From: Gymnogyps californianus
Lineage: Eukaryota > Chordata > Aves > Accipitriformes > Cathartidae
Direction of reading: 5' to 3'
Assembly: GCF_018139145.2 (NCBI RefSeq)
Contig: NC_059481.1
Location: forward strand, 14,992,368-15,056,367
DNA length: 64,000 bases
Positions within the stretch are counted from its first letter, which is position 1, and each line of letters opens with the position of its first letter. The translations under genes were made by a program, and so were the position numbers. This document shows positions 40,035 through 53,000 of the stretch, piece after piece. The notes under the pieces are model-generated. The model saw only the letters and a program-made list of their open reading frames with translations. It was not told the DNA's origin and did no database searches.

Positions 40035-43000
40035 CCTCACACACATATGCTGTCAACATTGGCTGTGCTGGTAAATAAGAGCAAAGCATCCAGCCAACCA
40101 GTCTGTAGCCAGAGCGAGAGTTACTTTCAATAGCACTGATGGATTTCACAAGCCAGACTGGGATCTGCAAAACCATTCTGCTAACGGACACAGCACATCC
40201 CCCCGTGGCTGAGACAGGTGGTAGGATATGCAGGCAGAGCCTCCTCCAGCACGGACCAACTCTGCTTCAACCTGTAAGGCACTTCCACACCCCGCTCCAA
40301 GCCTGGCTGTACCACTGGGCACCAAGGAAATGAAAGGGGAGGTTGAGGCACTGGCCAAGGAAATGGAAAATAAGCACATCATTGCCATGCAGCAGCCCCA
40401 GTTGTCTGTGCTGGGAGACACAAGGCGTGTTGGATATTCACATGGCAACAAGCTTGTTCCCTCCCTGTGCACTGGTGTATCTGCAGGCAGATCCCTACCT
40501 GCAGCGGTGCTAAAGGGTTTTTAGGAAATAATAATCAAACAGCACATCCATGGTAAAACCAGGGAGCTGGACTTTCTCAGGAGGAACCAGCCCTGGTGAA
40601 CACGTGCAAATAACTCCTTTCATGTCTGGGGACAATCTCTTGCTGGTCCCCAGATGCCTGATATAGAACAGTGGTATGTTCCAGCAATAATAAATTAATC
40701 TGGAGACAACTGCCTCAGACACAACCCCGTTCCAGCACCTAGATCTGTTCAGCGCTAATAACCACCTCTACACTGCCAAGCCCACTGAAATGCTACTGCA
40801 GTAGCTAACAGCGCAGAACACCACCAAATGCCTTCTGACACCTAATCCACCGTGCGACTCTGATGAGCACAAGCATTATGTTGGCGCGGCTCTGACAAGC
40901 TGGACCGGCGGCAGAGATTTCCCCCTCTGACAATGCTGGTCCACAGAGAGATTCAGGTGAGCAGTCAAGCTGCAAGTGAGGAGAGCAACTTGGAAAGCCA
41001 GGGCCTTCTGGCCAGCCCCAAGAAATACGTTCTCCATCAGTAATGACTTAATGCACAATAGTAGTCACAGCATAGAAACATTATCAAGTTTACAGGGAGA
41101 GCAGAAGGCAGGAAGACATGTGATTTACACATGAGGTTATACAACCTCAAGAAGACAGCTTTTTGGAAAAAATATTTATATTCCCACTAAAAATGTTGAC
41201 TTTTTGGCAAAACAGATCAACCTAAACCTGAAACCATTAGATTCAAGCCATCACTGTAATTTCCTGTGTGATCTACATCTCCAATGCCATACGCTTTCAC
41301 TCTGCCCTCTGGGTAAAGCTTTCTGCCTGGCACATCCTTTCCATAACATGCTTGTCTCTTCCAGTAGGAGAGGGGGCTGCATGACAGCTCAGGTGTTTCA
41401 TAGGAAACATCATCCAGCCACAGTCCTGGGGGCAGAGGCAAGCAGAAGGATGCGGCACTTGAACCACAACTCCCATGAGATTGTGCGATGCCATCTTGAA
41501 GAGAAAAATCTCCAAGGGATGGATCTCTACTTGAAACCTCAGATCATTTTCCAAGTAATTGATTCATCTTTTAGAAGAAAGTACATTTGATTGAAAATGC
41601 AGTTTTTCAAAGATCAGTACTGATGGAATTTACCAGATAGTTCTGATATTCTGCAGGAGGTAACTTAGTGTGAAATAACACCACATGGTACAATAGCCAG
41701 AATGTCAAGAAGGAAAAATCAAGTAAAAATCAAGTCCATCCTTGTTGGACCTTCACAAGAGTACTTCAGGAAGGACTGGGCTACATTAGTAGTTTTGATA
41801 ACCTTTTTTTTTCTTTTGCTCCACAAAAAAAAAAAAAAGTATCCACACTTAATACTCAGCCTTGCTGACGAAGTCTTGACTCTTTTTCACTAAATGAAGT
41901 TATAAACCGTAACGTAAGATCCATTGGCTGGTGAAATAGAGTGGTAATAGTCTTCTGGGAATAATAGACCTCTGATCAGGCCAGGTGAGCATAACAAGTT
42001 TGACCCCACTCCTCAGTGATTTCTTCATGAGCCAAAACTTGCTGGTCCATCCTAAGGATGTGACTGGTAAATACATGCAATGTCTGCTTGGTTTCATTCA
42101 CTTTGTGTCATCAGCTTCTCTTTCATCTCCCTGCTGCAGGACTGGCTGTCGCAGTATTTCTGTGCTTGCAGGAAATTAAAAAAATCTTCTGTCCTTGTGC
42201 TTAAAATAGACTAGAGGGCCCAGCTGATTTATACTTGCCTTGTAGTATCTAGGAGGTGGTGAGACTGGAAAACAACTTGAAAAGGAGTAAATTATAAGAC
42301 AGAGAAGGAACTGTGAACTTTAAAATAAAAGGTCCTCAGTTCACCCTGAGAAAAATTCACAGGGCACAGTTCAGGAGTCACTGGGACACTCACTCACAGC
42401 CGGCACAGCACAATGCTGCAAGAACGTGATGCTCCAGCCAGATGTGAACCGCTACTGAAACAGCCCTGCCAGCAGCATCAGCTCACTGGAAATGTAACCA
42501 GGCAAACTTGGCTGTGTAGATAAAACCTGTACCTGGGATTTCCTCACTGCATTAATGTAGTTATAGAGAGCAACTGGACCATTTGATACCCAAGTTTCAC
42601 CCAGTTCTCCCTATGGTTCAGTATCTTCTCTTTCCCATCTCTCTCCTCCAAATGAAGCAGGGATCAGTTCTCAGATTATTGCATTTGATGTGAACGACTT
42701 TTTTTGTTGTTGTTTGTTTTAAAGAAGCATTCCATATTCCCGCTCTTTTACAGTAGTAACCCTCAACACTTCTACCTCCCACCTTGACCAAAGGTGGATG
42801 TCAGGGAAAGTTCCCCCATCCCTGGGCAGTAACTCAATTCCATGAGTCAGGTCAGTTCCTCTCCTTCAGCATCATCATACAAAGCAATTTGTGTTAGCAG
42901 CTAATGAACTATCCAGAGGCACACTTGCAGAGGCAGAAGAGAGTCAATCTCTGCTGAAGCCGTTTTGGTTATGGATTCAGATGATGAGGTCAGAAGAGAC

Positions 43001-43642
43001 CTTCAGCTATGCAGATATCTGCATCGAATAAGATAATCCTTGTACTAATCACATAATCACACGTACCTCTCTGGGTGATAAAACATCCACTTAAAAATGA
43101 TATTGCTCCTAAAAATCTATTGCCTGGAGAACCTATGAGTACCAGAGATTAAACGTTATGGAAAATAGGTACGCATAATTTTCACTTTGCTTTGTGCCAG
43201 CGAGAGACAGGGAATGTTTGGACAGAGAGGAAAATTGGGATAGAAACAGTCTGCTCTGCCATTTGTCTGCTCTTTCACACTAGCAGAAGAGGGGAAGTAT
43301 TTTTATGATTGGGAAATGCTGAGACAAGAACAGTGTCTGTACCTCTTTTAAGAGGTGATATTTCAAGTGGATAGTGTTCATTCACCACTGCTTCTCTTTT
43401 CTTTGTTAACATCTCTTTTTATTGTCTAATATTTTAGCAGGAAGCATTCATGGGCTAAATTAAGGCAGAGATGAGGTTTCTTCTGTTCACAGCACTCAGT
43501 TACCTGAGCTATGACATTTCCAGCAGGTTTATTTCCCTACAAGAATATATCACAGAGATTTTCCGTTTCCAGTTCTATCCCCAAGTTTCCCCATAGTCAG
43601 GAGCAGCAATCACTTGTGTCTGACACCGTGTTTGTTTTGCAG

Positions 43643-43876
<234 letters not shown>

Positions 43877-45309
43877 AAGGACTTCACTGGACAGAGCCAT
43901 AAAATGCTGCGATCCAGGAGGCCTTTTCCCACCGGGAAGGCTAACACACAAACAGCCATTTTCAGATATGCAGGGCAACGGCAGTATCTCTAAGAGCACA
44001 TAATGTAAACGATTCTCGCTCAACAGATCAGGATATCAGCAAGCCATTCTGGCAGCACAGTTTAATACTATGCAGCAACCCTTATTTTACTGAAAACAGT
44101 TATCATTGTAACTCAATTAGCACAGGACTCTCCAGACTTTTCCTAATATAACTCTTGGTCTAGCACAGTTTGTCTTCCCCTCAATATCTCCCACAAATCC
44201 AGGGTAACCGTCAGAATTTGGAAAAGCAACAAGAACATTTTGTCTTTCCTGGAAATAGATTGCTTCAAGTATCTTCCTCAGTCATTATACTTGTGTTTCG
44301 AAAAAGGCCCAGATTTTATAATTTTGTATCCCAGAGCATCACTAAGTAGAAGCATTAAAGCACCCCTGGTTAAGTAGGGTTATACGAGCAGATTTATTCT
44401 CGACTCACTTGGTTCTGCACATACACTCCCTGCCCCACTGCACCCGTATTTCCAGTGATCAGGATACAGAAACACCCAGACTACGGTTCCCAAGGGGGTC
44501 ATGGACTACTGTTGACCTTGTAGCACCACCTCGCTCTATCTTTCTCATGCAAAAACTAGGCATATCATCTGCCATGGGTCCATGGATTAGCCAGATGTGT
44601 CAGACCACTTACTATGAGCTTGCTAGCCACCAGAAGTCCATGGAGCAGAGCTTGGACACTGCTGGTTTCAACTACATAGAACTTGCTGTGATTTTCAAAG
44701 AGTGATTCCACATGCAACTTCATCTATCTTTTGTTTCAGGTGCACTTCTGTGGAATGAGACACAAATAGAATGACAAAGACAATAAGCAAAGAGACATTG
44801 CTCCTAGCTTTGTCACTCAGACAGACTTCTCAGCATAACAGTTACAGTAAAATACAATAATATGCATTCTACCTCGGAGAAATTCAGCACCTTTAAAAGA
44901 AGAATTTTCCCACAAATTTGTAAGGTGAATAGCTGTACATTTCCTTCTCTCAATTCATTAAGACAGCCATTACACGAGAAGGTGTTAAGTGAACATGGGA
45001 GCTTTGGAAATTTATTATTTACCTTTTGAAGAGTGGGGATTGAGGGATACCCATGTCCTCTATTCCCCAAATTCTAAGGTTTGCTCACAGCTGCCTTTTT
45101 TACTGACTGTATGTTTGGCTTATGGGATTGTAAGGAGTTGCTGAAGCAATACGGAGTAGGTACTGCAACCACAACAAGCATCATGAGCAGACAAGACTTG
45201 AAAGCACAAATCTGCAAGAAGAGTGTTTCACTATTTCTCCTCTTCCTTACCATCCTACCTGACCTCTAGGTTCTTGCCATAAGGTGATGCACAGTGGGTG
45301 AGAAAGGTG

Positions 45310-45530
45310 GAACCAAAGGTTGTGGCAAGGAATCAGGACGTAGACTTTGTAGGTTACTATTCTCAGCTCTGACAGATTTGTTTGACCATCACACAAGTCA
45401 CTTCTTCATGTGCCTCATTCTACTCATCAGTGAAATGGGTACAGCAATATAAATTTGTCTCACATTGTTTGTCTGTCTCATTACACCAGAAAGCACTTGG
45501 AGAGCCTTAGATAGGGACATAGAAATAAGG
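45310..45530 (+). repeat. MIR-like tRNA-derived SINE (ancient)
   Basis: The order of blocks follows the amniote MIR-type SINE: AATCAGGAC, TTCTCAGCTCTGACA, then CACAAGTCACTTCTTC, a CCTCATTctactCATC block and GTGAAATGGGTACAGCAAT. Downstream, GCACTTGGAGAGCCTTAGAT followed by ACATAGAAATAAGG resembles the tail seen in sauropsid copies. The copy is strongly diverged and in the plus orientation. Confidence 0.65.
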
Positions 45531-46205
45531 TATTGATTTACAACTCTTCCTTGTGAAACTAACATGGAAGATCTGAATCGTAGTATACAGCAAGGGAAGT
45601 TCTCCCCAGGCAGAGGACATGTCCAGACCTCCATTTACTCTCTCATTAAGACTGCAGTATTTTGAGTCATGCCAAATGGCACCTGGCTTTGTTACATATT
45701 CCACTGATTTCTGAGAACAGTCTGGAGGTAAGGTGCTCAGCACTGTGATTACAGAGATCCCAAAATAGCAGGCTATGAGGCATATGGAGATTTTTGCATG
45801 GATCTTTTGCACTGCAACAGTTTTTGCTAATCTCTGTTGTAGGAGATACCATTCAGGAGGCAGGAGATTTGAGGATTGCCTTTAATGCTCCTATTCTCTA
45901 GCAAGAGACCTCCACTGCTTCAATTACTCACTGCAGATTGCTCATCAGGCTGTTATTTAGCCTCAGTTTCTGCTAGCCAGTTAATCGTCAGTAACTGAGG
46001 ATTTTTTCAGGCATGAATGTTAATGTTCACCATACTTTGAGCAAAGACATTGGTCTCTCATATTCATGAGTGTGTCTATCTGTACCATAGGAATGGATGC
46101 CCTAGCTCAAAAAAGATTGCTTCTGTTCCCTGGGCTAAAGTTTAGAACCCATTTTTTGTCATTAAGTCTTGTATACCACCTTGATACTAGTGGGGCTACT
46201 TACAG

Positions 46206-46220
46206 AATAAACAAAATAAA
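46206..46220 (+). terminator. Two tandem AATAAA poly(A) signal candidates
   Basis: Two canonical hexamers start 9 nt apart, about 2.3 kb past the CTXND1 stop. They are on the CTXND1 strand, but their use is unproven. Confidence 0.35.
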
Positions 46221-46384
46221 TCTGTTTCCAGGCTAGAGACACTTTCAGTTTGCAGGTCACCCGGCTGCATTCACAGCTGATGCAGAGCAAGAACAGAGCT
46301 TGTCATCACACCTCCCAATACCAATACTCCACTCAATGTTTATCTGCATGCAGAACTCTGGCTTTGTCATGCGTCACTGATAAG

Positions 46385-46445
46385 CCCCTGTTCAGCTAAG
46401 GACTTAGGCACATGCTTAAGTTTAAGCCTCTGAGCAGGCTGCCTG
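46385..46445. repeat. Ancient interspersed repeat fragment, same kind as at 16.0 kb
   Basis: CCCTGTTCAGCTAAGGACTT then AGGCACATGCTTAAGTTTAA matches the other characteristic module (TTCAGC-AAGCACTTAAGCACATGCTTAA) of old sauropsid repeats. A weaker trace of the same module is at about 25,700-25,720. Confidence 0.4.
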
Positions 46446-46964
46446 ACGAGGGAGACCAGGGTCAGTCACGTGCTGTGTCCTTGGCAGGGCAGGGACAGCA
46501 ATACACAGTCCTTGCAGGAGCAAAGCCTGTGTGAGAACAAAGGGTTACGAATGCTGGGGAAGCAAATTAACAAGTTTGCTTTGCAAGAAAGTTTGCCACT
46601 TCTTTTTTCTCTGTTTGTCCAGCTGTACAAACCATTTTATGGATTTTCCTGAAAATCCTAATGGAAAGACCCCTAAAGTTAGCTCTATTTTCTAATAAAA
46701 AGGCATTTGTCTTCCTGGCGTAGCCTGTCAAGTCCATCCTTCTGTCGACAAAAAAGATCTCCATAAACATCTACATATTCATGTCCAATCTTTTCACATG
46801 ACTGTGTAAAAGTCAATATGATTGTTTTTATATAGATAAAGTAAATGCATTCTAATTTCTGCCTTCCCCCACTGGTTACAATCACTTAACCTCACCACTC
46901 TTTAACCAAAAGCAATACTAAACATCATGCTGAAAGCAGAAATTTTGTCCTCCTTGCATTCAGT

Positions 46965-47048
46965 CGGGACTTGCCCACCCGAGGTGCGTCATTGCAGCTC
47001 CCGCCCGATGCCGACCCCGCGAGCCCTGCCGGCAAAGCTGCGCTCACG
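46965..47048. promoter_or_regulatory. Small CpG cluster between CTXND1 and FAH
   Basis: About eleven CpGs are packed into roughly 85 nt, flanked by AT-rich DNA with almost none. It is too small for a classic CpG island. It lies 3 kb past CTXND1 and 7.5 kb past the FAH stop, so it is not an obvious promoter of either gene. Confidence 0.3.
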
Positions 47049-50000
47049 GCCAGTGGAAGGTCTGTTTTAGCAGCGGCTGCATCACTGGGCTTGGTAGTAA
47101 TTTCAGCTGCATGCAACAAGTGCCTCTGCTAGTTTTGGTTCATTTTTTCAATCATTATGCCATACTACCAGCAATTGCACTCAGAGGAAATAATTCAGAC
47201 TTGTTGCAAATGTATTTATCTAACACAATAAACAGCATCAACATGGAAAACCTTCTTGTTGTCTCTGTGGTGGTTCACTTCTAGTTGCCAGGATCTCTTA
47301 AGAAACACCCACAACACAACAACATGATTCCCAAGGAAGATACACATTCCTGACAGCCCTCCTTGGAGAGTGAGAGCAGAGAACTGCTCCCTGTGTAGCA
47401 ACACCACTACAGACTCTCAGGAGCTCGGGACAGAGCTGATGGAGCTCCAGGTGTTTCTGTGGCTCTGCTGGAAGGTCGGCTCCTCCAAAGCGGCTGTTTC
47501 AGGTTACTCCCTTGGTCAGGAAGAGCACTGAGCTGAGCTTCACTTCAGTGGGGGACTGCAGCATGCTGTATTTCAGCAATTCATTATCAGTAACAAATTG
47601 CATACCAAAAGAAATAGGGCCACTGAGACTGGAATCCCTCCTGCTAGCAACTGAAAATGAAGGGTGTGGAGCATCTGTGGGGTCTCTTTGAAGAAGCCAC
47701 AGAGTACGGGATATGCTGAGTAAAAAGCACCCAGGGAACTCCTCCTCTTGAAAAAGATGAGGAGACAAATTGCTAATTCTTTCATCTTGTAAAAGGACTC
47801 TGTTGCCTGAAGGCTGGGTGCTTTATATATCTGCTTGTCCCTGCAGTGAGTCTTCTGGCAGAAGAACGTTTGGGCCTGAAACCTAGTTTACCACAAAGAC
47901 AAAACCCCACTGATAAATCATTAACTCTGTCCTAGTCAGAAGCAGAGGCTGGAGTCTTTACGCTGCTTTCAGAGCAGCTACTATGGCTAATATAAGTAAA
48001 TGTGAACTGAAGTCAGCAGTGGCTGACTTTGGGCAGACACCCTGGAGAACTGTGAGCATGAAGGTTTTTCTGAAAGAAACAGGGACTGATGCTAGCCAGG
48101 GAACTGCACGAGCGATGCTGCTGCAGCAAAGGTGTCCCCAGCTTGCTGGGTCATTACCAGTCTCAGCAGGTAACTCCAACCCACACTACCAGAGCTCAGA
48201 AGTCAAGTGAACACAGGACTTAGATGGGCAAAACTCTGTGCTCAGACTCCAGCAATCTCCATGACACACAGAGGGATGGTGGTGAGGACAGCAGACCTCA
48301 GGTATTTACCTGGTTCACTTTAGAAGCTGGTGCTCCAGAAAACAGAGTGAGTGTATGAGAGATGAATGCAGTGACTTTTCAAGACAGCCCCAAATTCAAC
48401 TTCCATGAAGCAAGATTGATGCTGGTGCCCTGTGCTACCTGCAGCTTGCATGCAGTCCCCCACTAACACTCAGTGATAACTGAGCCTACAAAGCCTCGAG
48501 CTTCTCCGTCCAAAGAGACCCAAGGACAGCAGTGACACCATGACCTGCATGTGGACTGGGCATTACTGCTGGGGCAAGGAGTCATCCCAAAGGAGCAGCC
48601 ACCCCTGCAGTTTTGCATCTTTGAGGTCAACCTGGCAATGCATGGAGTGGCAGCCACGCACCAGCTCCCCTGCTTCGCACCCAGCTCAGTCCTGGTCCAT
48701 GGCGGTGCTGGATCTGCACCAGCCGTCGGCACAGCAGCACCGTTGCAATGGCTTTGGCTGAGCTGCCCATGGTGTGAAAAGCCTGCTAAACGCAGGCTGG
48801 AAAATTTAAATTCATCTTCTCCCCTTCCTTACCCTCTCTGTCTCTGACCTTGTCAACCCAGATTTGCCAGGCTTCAAACCACTTGTCTTCGCTGTCTCGT
48901 GGTTTTACATCTCAGGTGATTTGATTTAAATAAAGGATATAAAATCCCCAATTTTAACCATGTCTTAATGCTGCAATAGGAATTCTTGAGTTCAGTTAAC
49001 ATTCTTTTGTATTTGAACTTTTTTATTTTTTAAAAAACTGTTTTCATTAAAAAATTATTGATACCCTTTGGCCACTACTCCTTCTCGCAAACCAGGAGGA
49101 AAACACTGCTCACACACACATTTTTAAAGCAATACGCAGTTTAAGATTCCTGGTTGCGTTTATTCTCAGGGTTCAATTCAATCCACAATGGCATTAGGAA
49201 ATGTTGAATGATACACTTCTTAGTTGCAAAGGTCCATGTTTTGTACTGGGACTTGGCGAGGCAGCTCCGGGAGGGAAATCAGAAATCAATCAAAAATGTA
49301 TTAAAATTGCATTAAGTGTGCTGAAGCCGTGAGGAAAGCGGAGTTTTTTGAAACATATTTTATACTTAAGACTAATTGGATTTCTCAAGCAGCAGCCATA
49401 TTGCCTCTGCAGAACAAACAAAGTGTCTGGTAGGGGCAAGCGGGCAGCAGAGCTGGGCACCCCCCCAGCCCCCGAGGCAAACCCCAGAGCCACCGCTGGA
49501 GCAGGGTCCTGGGACACGGCAGCTCCAGGGCATCCATCGCTCTGCAGGGCAGTGGGGCTGCCGGCTGCAGGTCCTGACCCTGACGCATGTCTGCCCTAGA
49601 TCCAATGCACAGCGAGGAGGGGGACAAGAAACCCTCCCTGCGCTTGCAGCTCCCAACCAGTCCCTTAGCATCCATTGACAGAAGCGTCGATCCTACAAGC
49701 TGACCCAATGGGTGCTCAGCTGCCACCAGGCACTTCTGCTCCTGCAGCGTTTCCCTCATACATTAACTGCGTCTACCCCAGCTCCGTTACAGCTGCCAAT
49801 TAGGTAATATGGAGCAAACGGAGTAAAAATTAGGAAGCACAGGTCTGTAATTAAAACTTCATGGAAAACCAAACACACGTGCAACAGAGAAAGCGTTGAG
49901 GTGAAGATGTTCTTGGGAATGAGGGGACACGAAGAGGAACAGCTCACAGTAGATCTGAATGGGGCAGCATGGTGCCAGTACTTCAGCACGTCCCTCACGT

Positions 50001-53000
50001 ACTTCCAAAGCCTTCAATCAATTTTAAAATTCCAGAAATGACCTCTTTCTTTCTATTTAAGCAGCAACTATGTGGGCATCCTGAACAGAAGCAGCAATCA
50101 AGCCTGAGAAATGGCCTCCTGCCTTACTGCTTAAAGCCAAAACCAATGTGAACATCACCTATCAGCTCTGTCCCTCTTAACAAAGTCACTACCTTGACCC
50201 CGAATAGCTACTGAAAGAGTGTTTTACTTTGAGTTATTACTGCCTGGTTAATGAAGGAATTATGAATATTGCTGACCCAAACGTTTTCATCAAAACTGAT
50301 TTTTTTTCCATGATAGCACATCCATTTCTAATTAGAATCTCTGCAGAAAACTATTTTTGGTGAAGAATGCCAGCATTTCACATAGAAAATCCATTGTTTC
50401 CTTTAAATTCTGAAATATGCTTTAGGGTTTTATTCCGTGCTTTTCTTTTGACACTTAATTATACCAACAGTGCTATTATAAATTATACTCAGCTTTTTCA
50501 TTACACACCAACCAGATGATGCTTTGATCTATAAGAAAATGCATCTCAAACAGTATCAAACAGAGGCTGCCCTTAGTTTTCTTACCAGCAAAATAAAAAA
50601 CCAGATGAAATATTATCAGGCAGTATGATTCATTGCATCTACGACCACCCCGTGATAAAGCAGTACAACACAGAAGCACCTCCTGCATCCCTGCAAGACC
50701 TTTCATCCAACATCTCAGCATTACTCACGCCCAGGATCGCTGCGCTCCAGCACGGGTCGCTGCCGGGAACTGCTGACCTCCATAGAGCGTGAAACACCCG
50801 GCCAGCAAGAAGGGTGCTCCAGGCAAGCATAAGAGCTGTGGTTTCCATTTAGGCGCACATTTCCGTTTCCTCTGGTCAGGAAAGCCGGGTCTCTCTTCCC
50901 ACACAACGTTGCATCACTCTGAACGAGGCCTCCCAAGTGGCTGACACAGCACAAAGGTTTTATTTTTCCTCCTGGCTTCCGAAGATCCAAGGAGGAATTT
51001 CTTCTCCTGCACCCAGGTCACAAACCTGGTGCTATGACAGGGCAGAGGAAAAGAAGCTCTGGGTTTGATTTTTTTTTTTCCTTTTTCATTTTTCCTGGAA
51101 GCCAGGTTATAAGCAAACTAAGGAAAACAGATTTAAATCAAATTGAAATTAATAACCTCTAGAAGCAGAGAGAGCCATGCTGAAACCTAAACGCATCAAA
51201 AGCTTCCAGAAGTGGAGGGGAAGCTCTTTGTAGAGAGGGTCAACCCAATTGAAATGGCGCTTCAAAAATAAACTTGTCTAAGCACCAGGTCTGCATGCTG
51301 AACTGAGAGCACCCAAGCTGAAGCACCCACCTGCTCCAAGAGCCTCATCTTTTTACCCCCTACCCTGTAGACAGCTTCCCCCAAAACCAGAAGGGAGCTC
51401 CATGGCCTTCAATTTAAAGGCCCAGGGTGCAAAGTGGTGACAGCTGCCCCAGTGGAGGTGGAGCGAGCGGGAGGTGCCCAGAACACCTGGGTGTTTCCCA
51501 AAACTTGCGTTGGAGGCTGCTGCCTCCCCAGGCAGTGGGTGCTGCTGTGGCTGTAGCGCTGCTAGTCCTAGGCAAAAGCAATGCTATTTTAAGGGCAGCA
51601 CTGCACGTTGCAGTATAGATATACCCTTCATTTGCCCCTTGACACAGATACCCTGGCAAGGATGAGAATCAGTGGTGCTGGTGGCTCCAGGCTCGCTGTA
51701 TCGGGCGAGGGCAGCCCAGCTACGGGCCCCCCTTCTCCCCAGCGCCCACCTGAACGAAGCCCACTACCTTCTCCTGGGGGTGAAAAGAAAGTGGCCTTGG
51801 GCATAAAAAAAAGTTTCTCTCCTTTTTTAGCATCTCCTGGCTTTTTGGCCCCCATCCATGCAGCAGGCAGCAGATGTCTCTGAGCTCTGTCCTGAGCAAG
51901 GTTTTGGACTTCCTCCAGCTCACCTCCAAAACCTGCTCTCAGAGCTGTATCTGAGCTCCTTTCCAGAAAATCTCCACCATCTGGGAACCTGGGACTTCTC
52001 CAGATGTCTCCAGGCTAGAGAAACTCAGCTCTGTCACCCTGGGGTCACAGGGCGGGGGTCTTACCACCTCCCACTCATCCCCAGCACGGTGCAGGGGTGC
52101 TTGGCCAGACACTGGGGGTTGTGGCCCCAGGATGGAAAGCGTGGCCACAGCAGATGCAAAGCCACCCTCCTCCCTCAGGGCTGGGGCTGCGGGTGGCAGC
52201 CTGCCTCTGGGTCGGGAGCCAGCTTGGGGGGATTTGTGGCTGGGTGCCTCCGTCCTGCCAGGGTTTGGTTTGCAGCAGGGCTCTCAGCACCGCTGACCTT
52301 CCTGCCTGTCCAAGCAAGGAGCCCAGTTTCCACTTGTTGGCAGCAATTGCAGCATCAGGTTGGCTCTTTGGGAGAGAACTCATTGCCCACGTACAGGACT
52401 CGCCTTTATCTTGCACAAAGCTAGGGAAGAGCGCTGTGGATTTAACTGTTTCTGTAAGTATTCCTGCACCCAGAAAGCATTGACACCACGGTCCTTCCTG
52501 GCTGCAAAATGTCTTGGATCAAGGTCAAAACCCATGACTAATGACATACTGTCCTGATATCAGCTCTTGCCTCTCTGTGGGTGCACCCCTCTCCCCGACG
52601 TTGCATTTCCAACACATCGCATACAGCAAGGTGCAATGTGGATGTTGCTTCTGTGGAGAAATTTCTCCACTGGATAAATGCTTTCTGTGTCCTCCTGCTG
52701 CTGCCAGGAGTAAAGCCAGGCTGTGCTCAGAGGAACCGCATGAGTTATTTCTAAATCCAAGAGGGACGGTGTCAACTTGTGGTTGTCCTTTGAGGTCAAA
52801 AGAGAGCACAAAGCATCCAATAAATTGACAACCGAGTCAGAGTACATTAAATAAATATCTGCCTATTAATTCAGCTCCAAGTTTCCACAAGAGCCTGAAG
52901 GTGAAATAGCTTTTCCTTGATAAACAACAACGAGTCACTGTTTTCCTGGCCAGGTCATCCCTCCTGGTGACAGTGGAATGTCTTAGGCTAAAAATTTAAA

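Larger units (their letters stand above)
31986..43640. other. Noncoding DNA upstream of the CTXND1 coding exon
   Basis: No further coding exon is recognised. Apart from the SINE head at 33.4 kb, the LINE relic at 37.3-38.1 kb and simple tracts, the sequence looks unique. Strong donor-like sites occur at 32,939 (GAAG/GTAAGAG) and 37,297 (GAAG/GTGAGTT) and could belong to 5'UTR exons, but neither has supporting evidence. Confidence 0.5.
43877..46220 (+). other. Putative CTXND1 3' region up to tandem poly(A) signals
   Basis: No further coding frame is recognised downstream of the CTXND1 stop. An ATTAAA occurs at 44,354-44,359, and two AATAAA hexamers occur at 46,206-46,211 and 46,215-46,220. 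The transcript could end near either; the true 3' end is unknown. An ancient SINE lies at 45,310-45,530. Confidence 0.35.

Noticed and set aside
51858..52424. 188-codon plus-strand open frame
   Set aside because: No domain, and long overlapping frames exist on the opposite strand; GC-rich composition explains it. No splice or conservation evidence.
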